A stretch of DNA of 64,000 nt from Synaphobranchus kaupii (GCA_029718625.1 CM056377.1:39370699-39434698); one strand, 5' to 3'. Positions 39,116 to 51,595 are shown, counted from the first letter of the stretch. The notes: a model not told the origin generated them from the sequence alone. A program made the numbers and translations.

Positions 39116-40793
39116 GTGATATTGGTAAATGTACAAGACAATATAAAATTCTAAATCAATACGCAGATAACAGGTAGGATGCAACAATAATTTTCAGCAT
39201 CAAGAAAGGCAGGATCACAAAATGACCTGGGCAGGAAAAAATAATTTTGTTTATAGGGTATAAAGTGCGTTTTAAAGTGGAGGAAGCTGGCATGTTGGTA
39301 CATATCTAAACTAAGGGAGTGATAGCTTATTAGAGGAACTCATCTGAAAAACTCAAGTATCCAGACAATCACAAACTAGACGGCTCTCTATGGTATGATT
39401 CTGCTGAAGTGTTTTTCTTGTCAAAATCACTTTTCCACTGTGCGTTCAGTGGCCCTGTCAGCCGTTATTGATTTGCGGAGAAAGTACTAACAACTAAACC
39501 TCCTGTTGTTTCCTGGCAGAATTGATCTATTGAAATTCTAGACAGCTATAATGGCCAAATACTTTACAGTCCCCAGCATAAATGAAATTTATGAAAAGAA
39601 CACAGCATTTTTTTTTGCAATGATGCTGAGCAAATATTACGCTAGCTATATTATGTTACCTAAAGAGTAAACATTAAGCTTATCTGCCTATAGAGGTGAG
39701 GGTAGGCTTCTGGGTAAGTTTTCCTTTTAATTACACGTACAAACAAAAGAGCAAAATGGAAGAGCAGGCCCTCAACTTACAGTTGTCTGAAGCTAAACAG
39801 GCATGGCTCACCCCCTCATGTTAGCATTGCAGAGGTGAAATCTAGGGCACAGTTTTATTGCAATTGCAGTAATCTTGTTGTCCTTGCTGTACTTGGCACA
39901 ATTTAATTCCTGCAGTGCAAATTCTCATAAATTATGAAGTGTCTTTATATATAGATTGATTTATTACTTCTTGGCTGAGTGGTTATCCTCTGTCCACTTG
40001 GCAAATTCAGGCTTCTCAGCGCAACCCCATGCGTTGCCATGTTCTGAGACGAGGATTTTTTATCCAGTTATCACATTGTGGTTCTACGTGGTATTTCTAA
40101 ATACAACATGCCTTTCACTTACATTCTCAACAGCTCTTTGTCACAATTTTTCTTTAATGCCAAACTTAGAATGCCCCATCGTAATTGTAAGCACATCTCT
40201 TCCCCGCAACATCCTTTGCAGGAGGGTGTACGCTAGCACGTGCGCTTTGAAATGCGTGCTATCTGTCACCACTTTTGGTTGTACAGTTCACTAGGGGGGG
40301 TGCTGGGGGACTGCAGTTGCATAGGTGTCTGATCAACCAGAGGAGTTGCTGCAGCGGGTTGAGTCAGGGAATACCCCGACGACTAGGGGTGTACCAACAA
40401 ATCGAAATTAATCAAGTGTAACGATTCTATGAGCATTGATTTTTGGAAGTTATATTTTGTACTGATGATTGGCGTTCATTTTAATGAACATTCACACGGA
40501 TGGCGCTCGGACTAGCATCTAACTCCACTCCGCGATCCATTATTAATCCTGACACCCATCCTATTTGCATTCCCGCCCGCCTGCTCATGTGTGCTGCGAG
40601 ATAAGCAGTTGATAGCTGGCCCCTTGTCTCCAGTGAGAATATACATGATGGCCCTCACACCACAAAGCCACTTACAGAAACATTTTGGTTATAGAAAGAC
40701 GGTAGTCTGGACGAAACGTTAATAATATGTAAAACTTGGGGCAGAAACTAAGCGCACCGATAACACAACTAATGTGGCTACACAAATGAAGCG

Positions 40794-41018
40794 ATGACAT
40801 TACATTACATTATAGGCATTTAGCAGACGCTCTTATCCAGAGCGACTTACACAACTTCTTATTACATTTATCCATTTATACAGCTGGATATATACTGAAG
40901 CAATTCAGGTTAAGTACCTTGCTCAAGGGTACAACGGCAGTGTCCTACCTGGGAATCGAACCTGCAACCTTTCAGTTACAAGTCCAGTTCCTTAACCATT
41001 ATACTACACTGCCGCCCG
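40794..41018 (-). mobile_element. V-type SINE, minus orientation
   Basis: This copy closely matches the SINE at 22941-23164 in reverse. An 8-bp duplication ATGAAGCG flanks it (40786-40793 and 41019-41026). The B box, central block and L2-like tail are all present. It sits in a channel intron, antisense to its own promoter direction relative to 22941-23164 but in the same orientation as the channel gene. Confidence 0.92.
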
Positions 41019-41742
41019 ATGAAGCGGTACAGCATTGGCCTGATGCCATAGCCTAGCCGTAAGGTTACAGCTGGGGCAACAATATTTAAACTATCTAAAG
41101 GAGTGTGTCAGAGGTGGTACAGAAAAGCCCTCTGACCTCAGAATCAATAATGTATCATATGATCAGAGATCACAGGTTCATATCTCTACAGCTGATTAAA
41201 ATACAACCCTCCCTAGGTCACTCTATGGGAAATTATGCTTTGTCCTGTGGGACCAACGGTTGGAACTGGAATGGCCAGGATAATATTCCGAGTGACACAA
41301 AAAGCTATCAAGATCCAGAGCTGCCTATACCTAGTTTAAATACTGAAATAAGTATGATTTTCGATACTGATATCTTGGAAAATGCCTCTTCATGTTTCTG
41401 TCCTCTGCGGGAGCCAGCGTCAATAGCAAAAAGGATAAGTAAGAACAATCTGGGCTAAAGATCTAGGTGTTTCAGAATCTGGGTTAACGTTGCAGTCACC
41501 GCAACAGCTTTCCTGTCCCGGGCAAGATATGTTACAGGGACGTTTCCAGTATGAAATCATCAAATTTTTATCTCGGAATTTTTCAATCTATATAAAATGT
41601 GCCATCTAATTAATAGCACAAGTCAAATAAAGCTTATTTTTATGCCTGTAAGTGCCCTCAGCTCCTGTGTGTTTGATTAACAGGAAAGGACAACGATAAC
41701 GCATTGCGGGAAAGTATCATTCGGAGATGCCACCGCTCTTAC

Positions 41743-41872
41743 CCTCCATGGCGTCGCTGAGGTAACTGCCAGCGCTCAGTGCTCTTTCCCTTCTAGAAGG
41801 TTCCTCGGGGACCTCACGTGACAGCCGGCGGGGGATCACGATGGTGCTCACCTCAGTTGTACAGTTGGGCAC
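41743..41872 (-). CDS. scn5la: Sodium channel exon: I-II linker, distal part
   Basis: This exon is 130 nt and encodes 43 residues plus one base of a split glutamate codon. It starts VPNCTTEVSTIVIP and ends RALSAGSYLSDAME; human SCN5A has RQRALSAVS at the equivalent place. The segment is cytoplasmic and rich in serine and arginine (RRLS, PSRRER), so basophilic kinase sites are plausible. The acceptor is CTTTGCAG and the donor GTAAGA. Phase 0 start and phase 1 end fit both neighbours exactly. Confidence 0.94.
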
Positions 41873-43372
41873 CTGCAAAGTTTGGAGAGGAAACATTGCT
41901 GATAAAAAACATGCTTACTCATCTCCAACATCTAATTAGATACGCAACTTGATGTCTTATGTATGAAAAATGGGCCGACAAATAAAACAGAATTGTTTTC
42001 AGTAAAAACCATAAAACAAAACAACAAGAGTAAATTGAGTTGCAGTTTTAACAGAAAAAATAATAATAAACTCCAAACATTTTTTTGTGTATCTGCACAA
42101 TCTTTGAAAAATGCTGTCACCACATTCCTGCAATGTCTTAATATTTTGTTTTTGTCTTGTCTGGCATTAAGTCCTTTTGAGCCTGTATCTTTGTTTTTAA
42201 TCTTTTTTTACTCTTAACATGTATTTATTGTAATATTTTTATAAGGGTCTTGCACTTCAATACCACATTGATACCAACCTAAAAAAAGCACAGTATAATG
42301 ATGGGGTAATGAAATAATAGCCAACATATGTAAACAATATCACATTAGTACTGTACTGTCCCTTAATAAAGTCTCCTTTGTCCTTTTATAGGATTAAATG
42401 GAGATTGTCCAAAGCTGTGTGGAAAAAAGTTAAGAAAAGAAATTTCATAAACACTGCACAGTAAAATGTATACTCTTACAAGTCCCCAATTGGACTCATA
42501 TATACTCTGTTACAGTTGAATTAACACTGGACATTTTGCTGTGTGATTACATAAGTGTGAGAAGTAAAAAGGCACATGCATCTGTCTGATTGGTTCAAAT
42601 GAGGTTTCAGTGGTGCGTGGCGATGTGCGCTAAGCAGGGCTACACCATGAAGCAGTCTCTTAAAACAGCAGTTGTTGAATCCCTATCGGTCTTACATTTT
42701 AAAGTCACAAGTCAAGTCAATTTATATTCCAAGTGACAACAGAGTGATTAGTGTTACTGCAGACAACGTGCCCCCTCCAGCACTGTACAGAATGAGCTGC
42801 CCTGCAACACTGACAGTCACTCCAGACATTGCACGGCAAAGCACATTTCTCACATTGAAGAGTGACATGGGAGTAGGCCGAAAGTTGTTATTTAAGTCGT
42901 TATTTAAGTCTGTTCAATGACAATGTAGTCCGAGAGCGAACGGGAGGAGCGGAAGGGGTGAGGGGTTAAAGTCATTGTTTAACATGACATGGTCTGTGAC
43001 CGGCATAGTTTTATTTTCCTCCTAGTCTTCACTTGTCTCTAATTCATATTTAAGTTTTGAGAAATGGGGTGGGAGTAGAAGTGTTACTAGTGTGACGCCA
43101 CACCTGATTAAGCATAGATTACAACGTGGAACAGTGCAATTCAGGACTGTACATCTAAGCATTTCAATATGACACATATTTTCTGATATTAATAATATGA
43201 AATGCCCCTGAAATGTACTCACAACAATTACATAAACTATTCATATTGCTGCACATTCTCAAGATATTGGCTCACGTTGGTGATGATCACAAACCACCTG
43301 TACTGAGATTTCCCTTCTTTGCTTCCTCTTTCCCTCAGGTTGAAATGTCTCCAAGCCTCCTGACTGAATATA

Positions 43373-44947
43373 CAGTTGAAGTCGGAAGTATACACCTTAA
43401 CCAAATCCATTTAAAAACTCAGTTTTTCACAATTCCTGACATTTAATCCTAGTAAACATTCCCTGTCTTAGGTCAGTTAAAATCACACATTTATTTTAAG
43501 AATGTGAAATAATAGTAGAGAATGATTTATTTCAGCTTTTATTTCTTTCATCACATTCCCAGTGGGTCAGAAGTTTACATACACTCTGTTAGTATTTGGT
43601 AGCATTGCCTTTAAATTGTTTAACTTGGGTCAAATGTTTCGGGTAGCCTTCCACAAGTTTCTAAGAATAAGTTACTGGAACTTTGGCCCATTCCTCCTGA
43701 CATAACTGGTGTAACTGAGTCAGGTTTTTAGGCCTGCTTGCTCGCACAAGCTATTTCTGTTCTGCCCACACATTTTCGATTGGATTGTGGTCAGGACTTT
43801 GTGATGGCCACTCCAATACCTTGACTTTGTTGTCCTTAAGCCATTTTGCCACAACTTTGGAAATATGCTTTGGGTCATTGTCCATTTGGAAGAGCCATTT
43901 TGCAACCAAGCTTTAACTTCCTGGCTGATGCCTTGAGATGATGCTTCAATATATCCACATCATTTTCCTTCCTCATGATGCCATCTATTTTATGAAGTGC
44001 ACCAGTCCCTCCTGCAGCAAAACTGTTCTTCGGCTTTCAAGCCTCACCCCTTTCCTCCAAACATAATGATGGTCATTATGGCCAAACAGTTCAATTTTTG
44101 TTTCATCAGACCAGAGGACATTTCTCCAAAAAGTAAGATCTTTGTCCCCATGTGCAGTTGCAAACTGTAGTCAGGCTTTTTTATGGCTGTTTTGGAGTAG
44201 TGGCTTCTTCCTTGCTGAGCAGCCTTTCAGGTTATGTCGAAATAGGACTCGGTTTACTGTGGATATAGATACTTTTGTACCTGCTCCCTCCAGCATCTTC
44301 ACAAGGTCCTTTGCTGTTGTTCTGGGATTGATTTGTACTTTTCGCACCAAAGCACATTCATCTCTAGGAGACAGAACGCATCTCCTTCCTGAGCAGTATG
44401 ACGGCTGCGTGGTCCCATGGTGTTTATACTTGCGTACTATTGTTGGTACAGACGAACGTGGTACCGTCAGGCTTTTAGAAATGTCTCCCAAGGATGAAGC
44501 AGACTTGAGGTCCACAATTTTCTTTCTGAGGTCTTGGCTGATTTCTTTTCATTTTCACATGATGTCAAGTAAAGAGGCACTGAGTTTGAATGTAGGCCTT
44601 AAAATACATCCACAGGTACACCTCCAATTGACTCAAATAATGTCAATAAGCCTATCAGAAGTTACTAAAGCCATGACATAATTCTCTGGAATTTTCCAAG
44701 CTGTTTAAAGGCACAATCAACTTAGTGTATGTACACTTCTGACCCACTGGAATTGAGATATAGTGAATTAAAAGTGAAATAATCTGTCTTTAAACAATTG
44801 CTGGAAAAATGACTAGTGTCATGCACAAAGTAGACGTCCTAACTGACTTGCCAACACTATAGTTTGCTAACATGAAATCTTTGGAGTGGTTAAAAATGAG
44901 TTTTAATGACTTCAACTTAAGTGTATGTAAACTTCCGACTTCAACTG
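43373..44947 (-). mobile_element. Near full-length Tc1 of Sleeping Beauty type, decayed
   Basis: At 1,575 bp the element is close to the family's usual 1.6 kb. Both ends carry CAGTTGAAGTCGGAAGT, next to TA duplications at 43371-43372 and 44948-44949. Internal direct repeats (GTTTACATACACTCTG near 43573 and GTATGTACACTTCTGACC near 44725) give the IR/DR layout. It is the same family as 6256-7176, in opposite orientation. The transposase is broken by an in-frame stop and at least one deletion. Confidence 0.95.
43600..44560 (-). pseudogene. Tc1 transposase pseudogene
   Basis: The best open part, 44171-44515, carries the paired-like DNA-binding region (VPRSSVPTIVRKYKHHG) and the second helix-turn-helix (INPRTTAKDLVKML). 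A TGA follows KKA at 44171-44173, inside the protein rather than at its end. Downstream, ETKIELFGHND and similar DDE-domain text remain readable to about 44050. Sequence is then missing around the segment that normally precedes the second catalytic aspartate. The protein is not functional as read. Confidence 0.88.
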
Positions 44948-45541
44948 TAACTACTGGCTTTGTGTAATAATGCCCAGCTACTGCATTTACATGCTAAGTG
45001 AAACACTGATAAAATCATAAGTGCCACATTATATAAATAAAAAATAACAAACGCTGCCATGATGCCATCATAACAGATGCTGAATTGCCACTTCACTGGC
45101 ATACACTACACTGTCTGTAGCGACTGTATGAAAACATTCTGAATTTCTCAAAACATCGTGTGGGTGGCACCAAAGGGACTTCATGCCATGACCCTCATCA
45201 CCTGACATCAGTACCACATAGCATAACTGCAAGGTTGTTACCAAGGGAAAATTTTGGAATGACTGACTGATAATCATTTTAATCTGTGTAAATGGAACAT
45301 ACCTGTATTGCTGTGCAACATTATAATGTACGCCCCATCTATATCAATCAGAAATCAGAAAATGTAGGAAAAGAATGTCTGTGAATAAAATTTTAATTGT
45401 GAAATTGAAGAATGTACCACTCAAACCAGATATTGGTAAAGTATCAGTAACCTTGTAAGGTTACTTATTGGCTTACTGTTGTGCATGCCAATGATTGATA
45501 TCGTGTGGTTCCCCACCCCCCCCAAAATAAAAATAAAAAAA

Positions 45542-45558
45542 ATATATATATATATATA
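45542..45558 (+). repeat. (AT)n microsatellite
   Basis: This short AT run follows A-rich sequence. Confidence 0.85.
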
Positions 45559-45599
45559 ATCATACTGACTGCGCCCGGTGTTTGAATTCGTATTTACCT

Positions 45600-45703
45600 T
45601 TTAGGGTTGTTTTTAACGCACTTGTTTCAGGTTGAAAAATGCACTAATGTACGTCGCTCTGGATAAGAGCGTCTGCCAAATGTCTAAAATGTAAATGTAA
45701 ATA
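45600..45703 (+). mobile_element. L2-type LINE 3' tail
   Basis: TGTACGTCGCTCTGGATAAG, then AGCGTCTGCCAAATG, and an AAATGTAAATGTAA end form the L2 3' tail. No tRNA-like head precedes it, so it is a LINE end rather than a SINE. Confidence 0.75.
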
Positions 45704-47750
45704 TCACCATAATTATTTCAACTATTTTTCCCCAAAGAGCAGATGTTTCAAATTTTCAAAACTTACTTGGGACATATTCATAAGTGTATTATAAATCCAG
45801 GAAAATGTTTCTCTGATATATTTTTAAAATATTTCATCAAAGGACCATCAGTGGATTTTACATCAGTTTGTAGAAAATGTTTTTTATTAGGTCAAATATG
45901 GCACAACATTTATTGCACAGCAATGCAAATGACTAGTATGATTCTGATGAAACTATAAATCTGAAACCTAATTAATTACACAACGGAAATAGTCTGAATT
46001 GATCTGGTCTGGAAAAGAGTTATTCAGGGAAGTGTACTAAAAATGTATATGAGCCTTCCGAAGGCCTTACAAAAGAGAAATAGCTTTGGGGTTAAAATAC
46101 TTTAAGAGATTAAATATGTTTGACAATGTGGGCAGCTCAGACAAATTGCGTAGGTTAAAGGTTAATTCTTCCTTCTTGATCTTTAACCCCAAAGTATAGC
46201 ATTTACACACTTTGCAAACAGATATGTATCGCATGCTAACAACACCCTGACTGTCAAAAGAACTGGTTCAATATACATAAATGTACTTGCTTTATTATCT
46301 TTGTTCACATTAGCAAAACTGAGAAAAACACCACTCTGCACAACTCATGCATAAATAAGAATATCTCCTCAATTTACAAGAAAAATAAAATAAAATAAGA
46401 CCTTCTGACCTGTGTAACCAATTATTTGAGCATTTTCCACATGCATTTCAAACATTATTAATGACATTGAGATTATAAACCATACAAGTACCAGTCCAGG
46501 TATTTTCAGCATTGACCATCCAAAGAGCTTAAAATCAATTGTGCATTCTTGTAGTTATTATTTTCAAAGGAGATCAAATTTAAAGGCCGCTTTACACAAG
46601 TTGAGGACCAAAGGAACTGGTTTCAGAGCCTAAATATACAGGAAGGGGGTATGCTAATGTCATGCTTGTGTCCCTCTCATTAGAATAATGGCACTCTAGG
46701 ATCTACACAGGGGTTTGTGAACTCAAAGGGGAGTAAATTCTATTATCGTCTCGGAAGCATTGACTCTGACAGGGCAGAGGAGGCTCTGGGTTCTGCTGAC
46801 AGAATAGCTAAGCCACACACGTGAGTTGCAGACATAGCGCACTATTACAGGACCAGGGCTAACTTACAGAGCTTATTTGAAAATTCTAATCTTGAGCTGT
46901 GTAATCGGCAGTTAAATTTCAATTTCTCTCCCAAAGCATTAGCGAATATTCTTACAAGACCACAGAAACCCAAAACGTATCACTTAATGGTACAACTGTG
47001 TTTTCTTCCCATAATTAATAAGTGGAGATTTAACCACAAAGAACGGCAGGCTTTTCCAAACACTACTGACAGAAAAATGGGTTTCGACCTCCAAACCAGC
47101 TAAATATTTATGTGAATGATGCCCATACTCTAATCAGGTCAGTTGGTTTGTGATATTCTGACCCTGCTAAGAAAGGGTTTAATCAGAAACTCACCATTAT
47201 TTAAGTCCTTCACCTAGAGGCCAAGCACAGAAAATTTACTCTTGTGTTCTGAGAAAAACTTCTGGCCGCTTCAGAATGCTGGTATAACCTCAGAGACCTT
47301 CAGAATGGCTTTTTTACATGTGACATTTGTCAAACACATTGTTGACGTTCAGTTTCGTATCGTTGACATAATTCATCAACTGAATTGTTCCACTCCATTT
47401 TCTGTGAAACCAATCTAATAAAGCAGCAAATGAGAGCATACAAGTTGATAGTTAATGCTTTCTATAAACAAACAACATACTTGCGAGCTTGTGGCCACTG
47501 CCACGTGATGCACATACTATTCCTGCACAGTTCTGTGTCACTCAAAAGAGATTCCTTTATGTCAGCACCATTACTGCTAAGGTAATGGGTAAAGCTACCC
47601 ACTTTAAAAATATATGCACACCCATCTAATACACTGTATTGCACTGCAAAAAAGGGGAATACTTTGCTTTCCAATGAAGCGTTATGGTAAAACGACATTG
47701 TGTATGTATAAGAAAGTTAATAATTATGCCACCACCATCTAAGTTATGGG

Positions 47751-47976
47751 TACTCTTACAAAACTGGATAGTTTGCCGCAAACTTGCAGCTAATATGTAG
47801 CGCATTTGCCACAAACTAAATTGTTTCGTTGCCAGAGGTTTGTCAGAGTATGCCAGTGGTGAACTAAATACTTTGCCAGAAGTGAATGTGAAAATATGAG
47901 CTTGCTGCAAACCTGTGGTAACAATGCCAAAGGTTTGCTGCAAATTTGCTGGAAGGCCAATATTTTTGTAAGGGTA
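47751..47976. mobile_element. Small MITE with TA ends
   Basis: TACTCTTACAAAACTGG on the left pairs with TACCCTTACAAAAATATTGG read inverted on the right. The interior repeats variants of TTTGCnGCAAAnTTG several times. Total length is about 226 bp. TA borders suggest mobilisation by a Tc1/mariner transposase. Confidence 0.55.
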
Positions 47977-48180
47977 AGCTAAGATGTAAAGTCAGAACCT
48001 TTCTAATAATGGGACTGTTTTCAAAAATTATTTTTACTGTAGCCTGATACAGTCAACTACTGAAACAGAGTCAACTACTAAATAATGGCGAGAAGCTTCC
48101 AGAGTCTGTTCAAGTAATTCAAAAGCAAACCCACTCTAACCATAAAAAGGCAAATTCTGTATATATTATACATATGTTTG

Positions 48181-48214
<34 letters not shown>
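48181..48214 (+). repeat. Compound (AT)n(AC)n microsatellite
   Basis: An AT run at 48181-48200 is followed directly by an AC run. Confidence 0.9.
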
Positions 48215-48215
<1 letters not shown>

Positions 48216-49260
48216 GTGAGAAATGAAAGGAAAAACCAACATAAAGTGTCTTAGTAAGGTGTTTGTGATGTTCTCACTCCCGTCCTCTTGTATCCCGTGT
48301 TTTACCTGTTTCCTTTCGTATCATGTTTGTCTCTTCCTAGTTTGTTTCCCTCGTGCTGCAGGTTGGGCGTGGTTTTTTTCCCTTTCGTGTCACTCTGTTC
48401 CACTACTCGTCATCCGCCTATCCCTTTCCTCCCTTCCGCATGCATTCCACAGACTCTCTGCTCCGTTAATCACTCGCATACATTCACACGCGGCACCTAA
48501 TTGATACTTGTTAATGTTTGTATTTAGTCACCCGGTGTTCTTTGTCCTGTGCCAGTTCGTTAACTCTCCTTGTGAAAACCTCTGGTCTTGTCTTGTGGAT
48601 ACATAGTATCTAGTCTAGTCTTGCACTTTGAAAACTTTGTCTTGCATTCCGGTGTTAACTCGCCTGTCAACTCTGTCGGGTTTTGACCAAGCTCTCGCCT
48701 GGAACGGCGCTTCTCGCTGTTCAGTCTGTCCTGCCTCGCTGTACTAACTTTTGTCTGCTCTGAGTCTACCAACCTGCAGTTGTTCGTATTCCCTGCTTGT
48801 GCTGCTGTTCCTGCCAAACCAACTGCCATGTGTGCATGCAGCCGGAGCTCCAGCTCTACTATTCTGTGGCGGTGCCCGCTTCCTGCTTGTGCTGCTGCCG
48901 CTGCCATCCTGCTGCTGTGTACACGTCCAGCTTGGACCCCGCTCAGCTAACCTGCAACTGTTCCTGCCACTCCGCTCTGCCCTGGTTCCCGCTCCCCTCT
49001 CCTCCTCTGCTCAGCTTGCCCGGTTTCCTGTCACCATCACCAACCCCTGGCCTCTCCTGGTCCCGCTGTTCCCCCTGCTGTACCCACCATCTGGACTGTT
49101 TGTCTTTAATGTTCTCCCTATGCTTCAGGAGGGATTCTGGTCAAAGCATAATTTATTGGAGCCTAGCATTCCCTGTTTGTCTGTCCTGTATTGAGCCCAG
49201 TTCCTGCTAGGAACCATAACTGACTTTCCTTGTTCTCCCTATGCTTCAGGAGGGATTCAA
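48215..49260 (+). repeat. Pyrimidine-rich, LTR-like dispersed repeat, edges unresolved
   Basis: About 1 kb of CT-rich sequence resembles the solo LTR at 8592-9717 in texture (CCTGTCCTG, CTCTCCT, CCTGCCAAACC blocks). A 28-bp segment is directly repeated at 49110-49137 and 49231-49258, 121 bp apart. Open frames of 147 and 137 codons overlap here, as expected of low-complexity sequence. I could not find TG..CA ends or a target duplication. Confidence 0.4.
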
Positions 49261-49639
49261 ATATTCCTATTGAACTCTATGGAAAAATAAATCAGGAGAA
49301 GAAACCCTTCAAGTTATCCATCCATATCTACTGTATGTCTGGTAGCAGAGTGATGATTTAAGGCTTGTTTGATATGTCAGACCCTTGATGACTTAGAGCC
49401 ATTTAGCCAACCATACTGTTCCAGTGTAATTTACAGCTAAATCTAAGTCCCACCCCCCAATTCCCATAGAGATGCATTCAAATGCAGAGACGTTATAGTA
49501 TCGCTTGTAAGAGTACCAGAAAATAAGATATCAAGAGTCTTTTGATGTTGTTGGGTCACAGACATCAGGAAGTCAGGGCATGCAAAGGATATGCAACCAA
49601 ATATTAAAAATGATTACATTATTCTATATATAAATGCAG

Positions 49640-49843
49640 GGGAGCCAATAATTGTGGCACACGTGGTTTAGTTAGAAAAAATTATTTATTGATGAGGGAT
49701 TTTATTTCTCATACTAAATTTACTTCAATTAAAGGTTGGATAATTTTTTCAGTGTGATATTAAGCTAATTCACCAAACGGTGAATTCTTTATAACCCCTT
49801 TTACTCATCTTTACCAGGGGTGCCAATAATAGTGGAGGGCACT
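49640..49843. mobile_element. Terminal piece of a second Tc1-like family
   Basis: GGGGTGCCAATAATAGTGG, then AGGGCAC against TA, matches the end of a common fish Tc1 family (inverted form GTGCCCTCC then TATTGGCACCCC). GAGCCAATAATTGTGG at the left recalls a second copy of the same motif. The transposase is absent. An AT run follows at 49844-49866. Confidence 0.6.
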
Positions 49844-50778
49844 ATATATATATATATATATATATAGTGTATATATTTCAGGGAACATATCCTCAGAAAT
49901 TCAGGTTCACAATTCAGGTGCTAATATAGCAGTACGTAAAATGATAATGCCAGCCACTGTTTGTCAGATCATAATGCTCCAAAAGGATATATTATTGTTT
50001 ACTTTGAACTCATAATCGTTTTTTTTTTTTATCGTTTCCCCATTTTCTCCCCCATTTAAAGATATCAATAATTCTTAATCCTAGTAAAAATCCCTCTCAT
50101 ATATAACATACACTGCAATCCTGGAGGATGAAGACTGGCACATGCCTCATCCCATACTTACCGTGCCAACCACAGCTTTTTCACCTGATTTGTTGTGACT
50201 GGTCACTAGGCAACGTGACACACTTTGAGGAGAGCACTATTTTGCCTTGTTACAGGTACAACTCATGCAGGCAGTGCTAGAAGGTGTCGTTGAAGCATGA
50301 TGAGAGGGACAGAACAAACAGAACAACCCCGGGCGCATCGTCACTAGCAAGTGATCCAGCAAGATTCAAACCAACACTGGAGTGGTCAGCTCTACACTGA
50401 AACTTGGTGCCCTTGCTGGCAGCACCACCAGGGCGTCCACCTATATTACTTTAATATGCAGTACTTCCAATGCAAGTGTCCCTTGCCTGCTGACAGTGAG
50501 TAGCATTTTTTATGGTCTTCCTATTATTTCTCTCATGAATATAATACTAAACTAATAATACCTCCTTATTTAGCAGGTGTGTTTCTGAACTGGAGCAAAC
50601 TCACAGCCTTCAAAACTATCCAGCTTAGACCAGGATAGACCCAGGCCCCTAGCACAGGGCAGTATCAGTCATCATTATGCTAGTGCGTGACACAAATGCT
50701 TATTTACAAGCTGAGCTCGACACTTGTCTTGAGCCTTCCGAAGCATTTTTTGACGATGCGTTGGCAGGCACTACTCAC

Positions 50779-51129
50779 ACTGTCCTCGTTGACTCTCTCC
50801 ATAGTGCAGGCCGGTAGGGGAAGAGGAGTGAGCCCCTGGCCAGTCACTCCGTTGTGGTCCACGGCGACTGTTAGCTTGCCATTGACTTTAAGGCTGGGGG
50901 CGAAGACCTGGGAGCAGTGGCTGCCTGTGCTTTGGGCACTGGTCCGCCTTTTAGGCCAAGGTATGACCAGTGAACCCGTGCGGCTCTCGCTGTCTCCGTG
51001 CACGCTGCATTCGTCATCGGCAAAATCTGCTTCTGAATCCTTGTTGCGGAGGCGGAAGTTAAAGGCGCTCATCTGGCTTCCTCTTCTGGTGTTGGATGAG
51101 AGGGTGCGGGTCAGGAGTGGGTGTGTGCG
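50779..51129 (-). CDS. scn5la: Sodium channel exon: I-II linker, central regulatory part
   Basis: This exon is 351 nt and encodes 117 cytoplasmic residues. After RTHPLLTRTLSS it carries SEADFADDE and SLVIPWPKRRTSAQ, nearly the SCN5A text (SEADFADDE, SLLVPWPLRRTSAQ). This is the strongest evidence for Nav1.5-like identity. RRTS at residues 61-64 is a canonical protein kinase A motif, and this stretch is a PKA target in mammalian Nav1.5. VDHNGV near residue 90 matches the conserved VDCNGV with the cysteine replaced. The acceptor is CGTTACAG and the donor GTGAGT, phase 0 on both sides. A 176-codon frame on the plus strand is its antisense shadow. Confidence 0.96.
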
Positions 51130-51450
51130 CTGTAACGAGAAGAATAGGTCCCATCCAGATTATTCTGACAAAGGTCAAGATTATTGCCAATATGATCAAA
51201 ATACTGATGCAATATGAATCAGAATTAAGTACAAAACTGACAATTAAGTGAAAGGCAAAGAATGAGGTAAATTAACCCCTTTGTGCAATGTGCAGTGGCG
51301 TAGACCCTGGGGTCTACATCACAAATATCCTACTGTACCACGTCAGAAAGCGAGGTACCATGGAAAACTGCATATGTCATTAGACAGTGATTAGTGGGAG
51401 TGATTGTCAGAGCTGTGCGTGTCATGAGCGTATTTCAAAACAACACGTAA

Positions 51451-51595
51451 GCAATAATCAACGACGAGGTGTGGATTACACGGTTTTAACCGCACTCCGC
51501 TGAGGCAACGACCCTCCGCTTCGCGTCGGGTGGTTCTTCGCCTCAACGTCGTGCGGTTAAAACCGTGTAATCCACACCTCGGAGTTGATTATTGC
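51451..51595. repeat. Large palindrome with about 44-bp arms
   Basis: Arms 51451-51494 and 51551-51595 are inverted copies with one or two differences (GTGTGGATTACACGG against CCGTGTAATCCACAC). The 56-nt centre is itself partly self-complementary around GCTTCGCG. It looks like a foldback MITE or a replication-generated palindrome. No clear flanking duplication is seen. Confidence 0.85.

Larger units (their letters stand above)
38447..41742 (-). other. scn5la: Intron in the I-II linker, phase 1
   Basis: This intron is 3,296 bp with donor GTAAGA. It contains a LINE 3' fragment at 38905-39115 and a SINE at 40794-41018. The rest shows nothing I recognise. A plus-strand open frame of 117 codons at 41105-41458 has no match I know. 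Confidence 0.9.
41873..50778 (-). other. scn5la: Intron in the I-II linker, phase 0
   Basis: This intron is 8,906 bp with donor GTGAGT. It contains a near full-length Tc1 (43373-44947), an L2 tail (45600-45703), a MITE (47751-47976), a C/T-rich LTR-like repeat (48205-49260) and another Tc1 end (49640-49843). The stretches 41873-43372, 45704-47750 and 49844-50778 show nothing beyond short simple repeats. Confidence 0.9.

Noticed and set aside
44142..44681. 179-codon open frame on the plus strand
   Set aside because: It is antisense to the Tc1 transposase remnant.
48751..49194. 147-codon leucine/cysteine-rich frame
   Set aside because: It is low-complexity pyrimidine-rich repeat sequence with overlapping alternative frames.
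50687..51217. 176-codon open frame on the plus strand
   Set aside because: It is the antisense of the linker exon at 50779-51129; the opposite strand has the conserved protein and splice sites.
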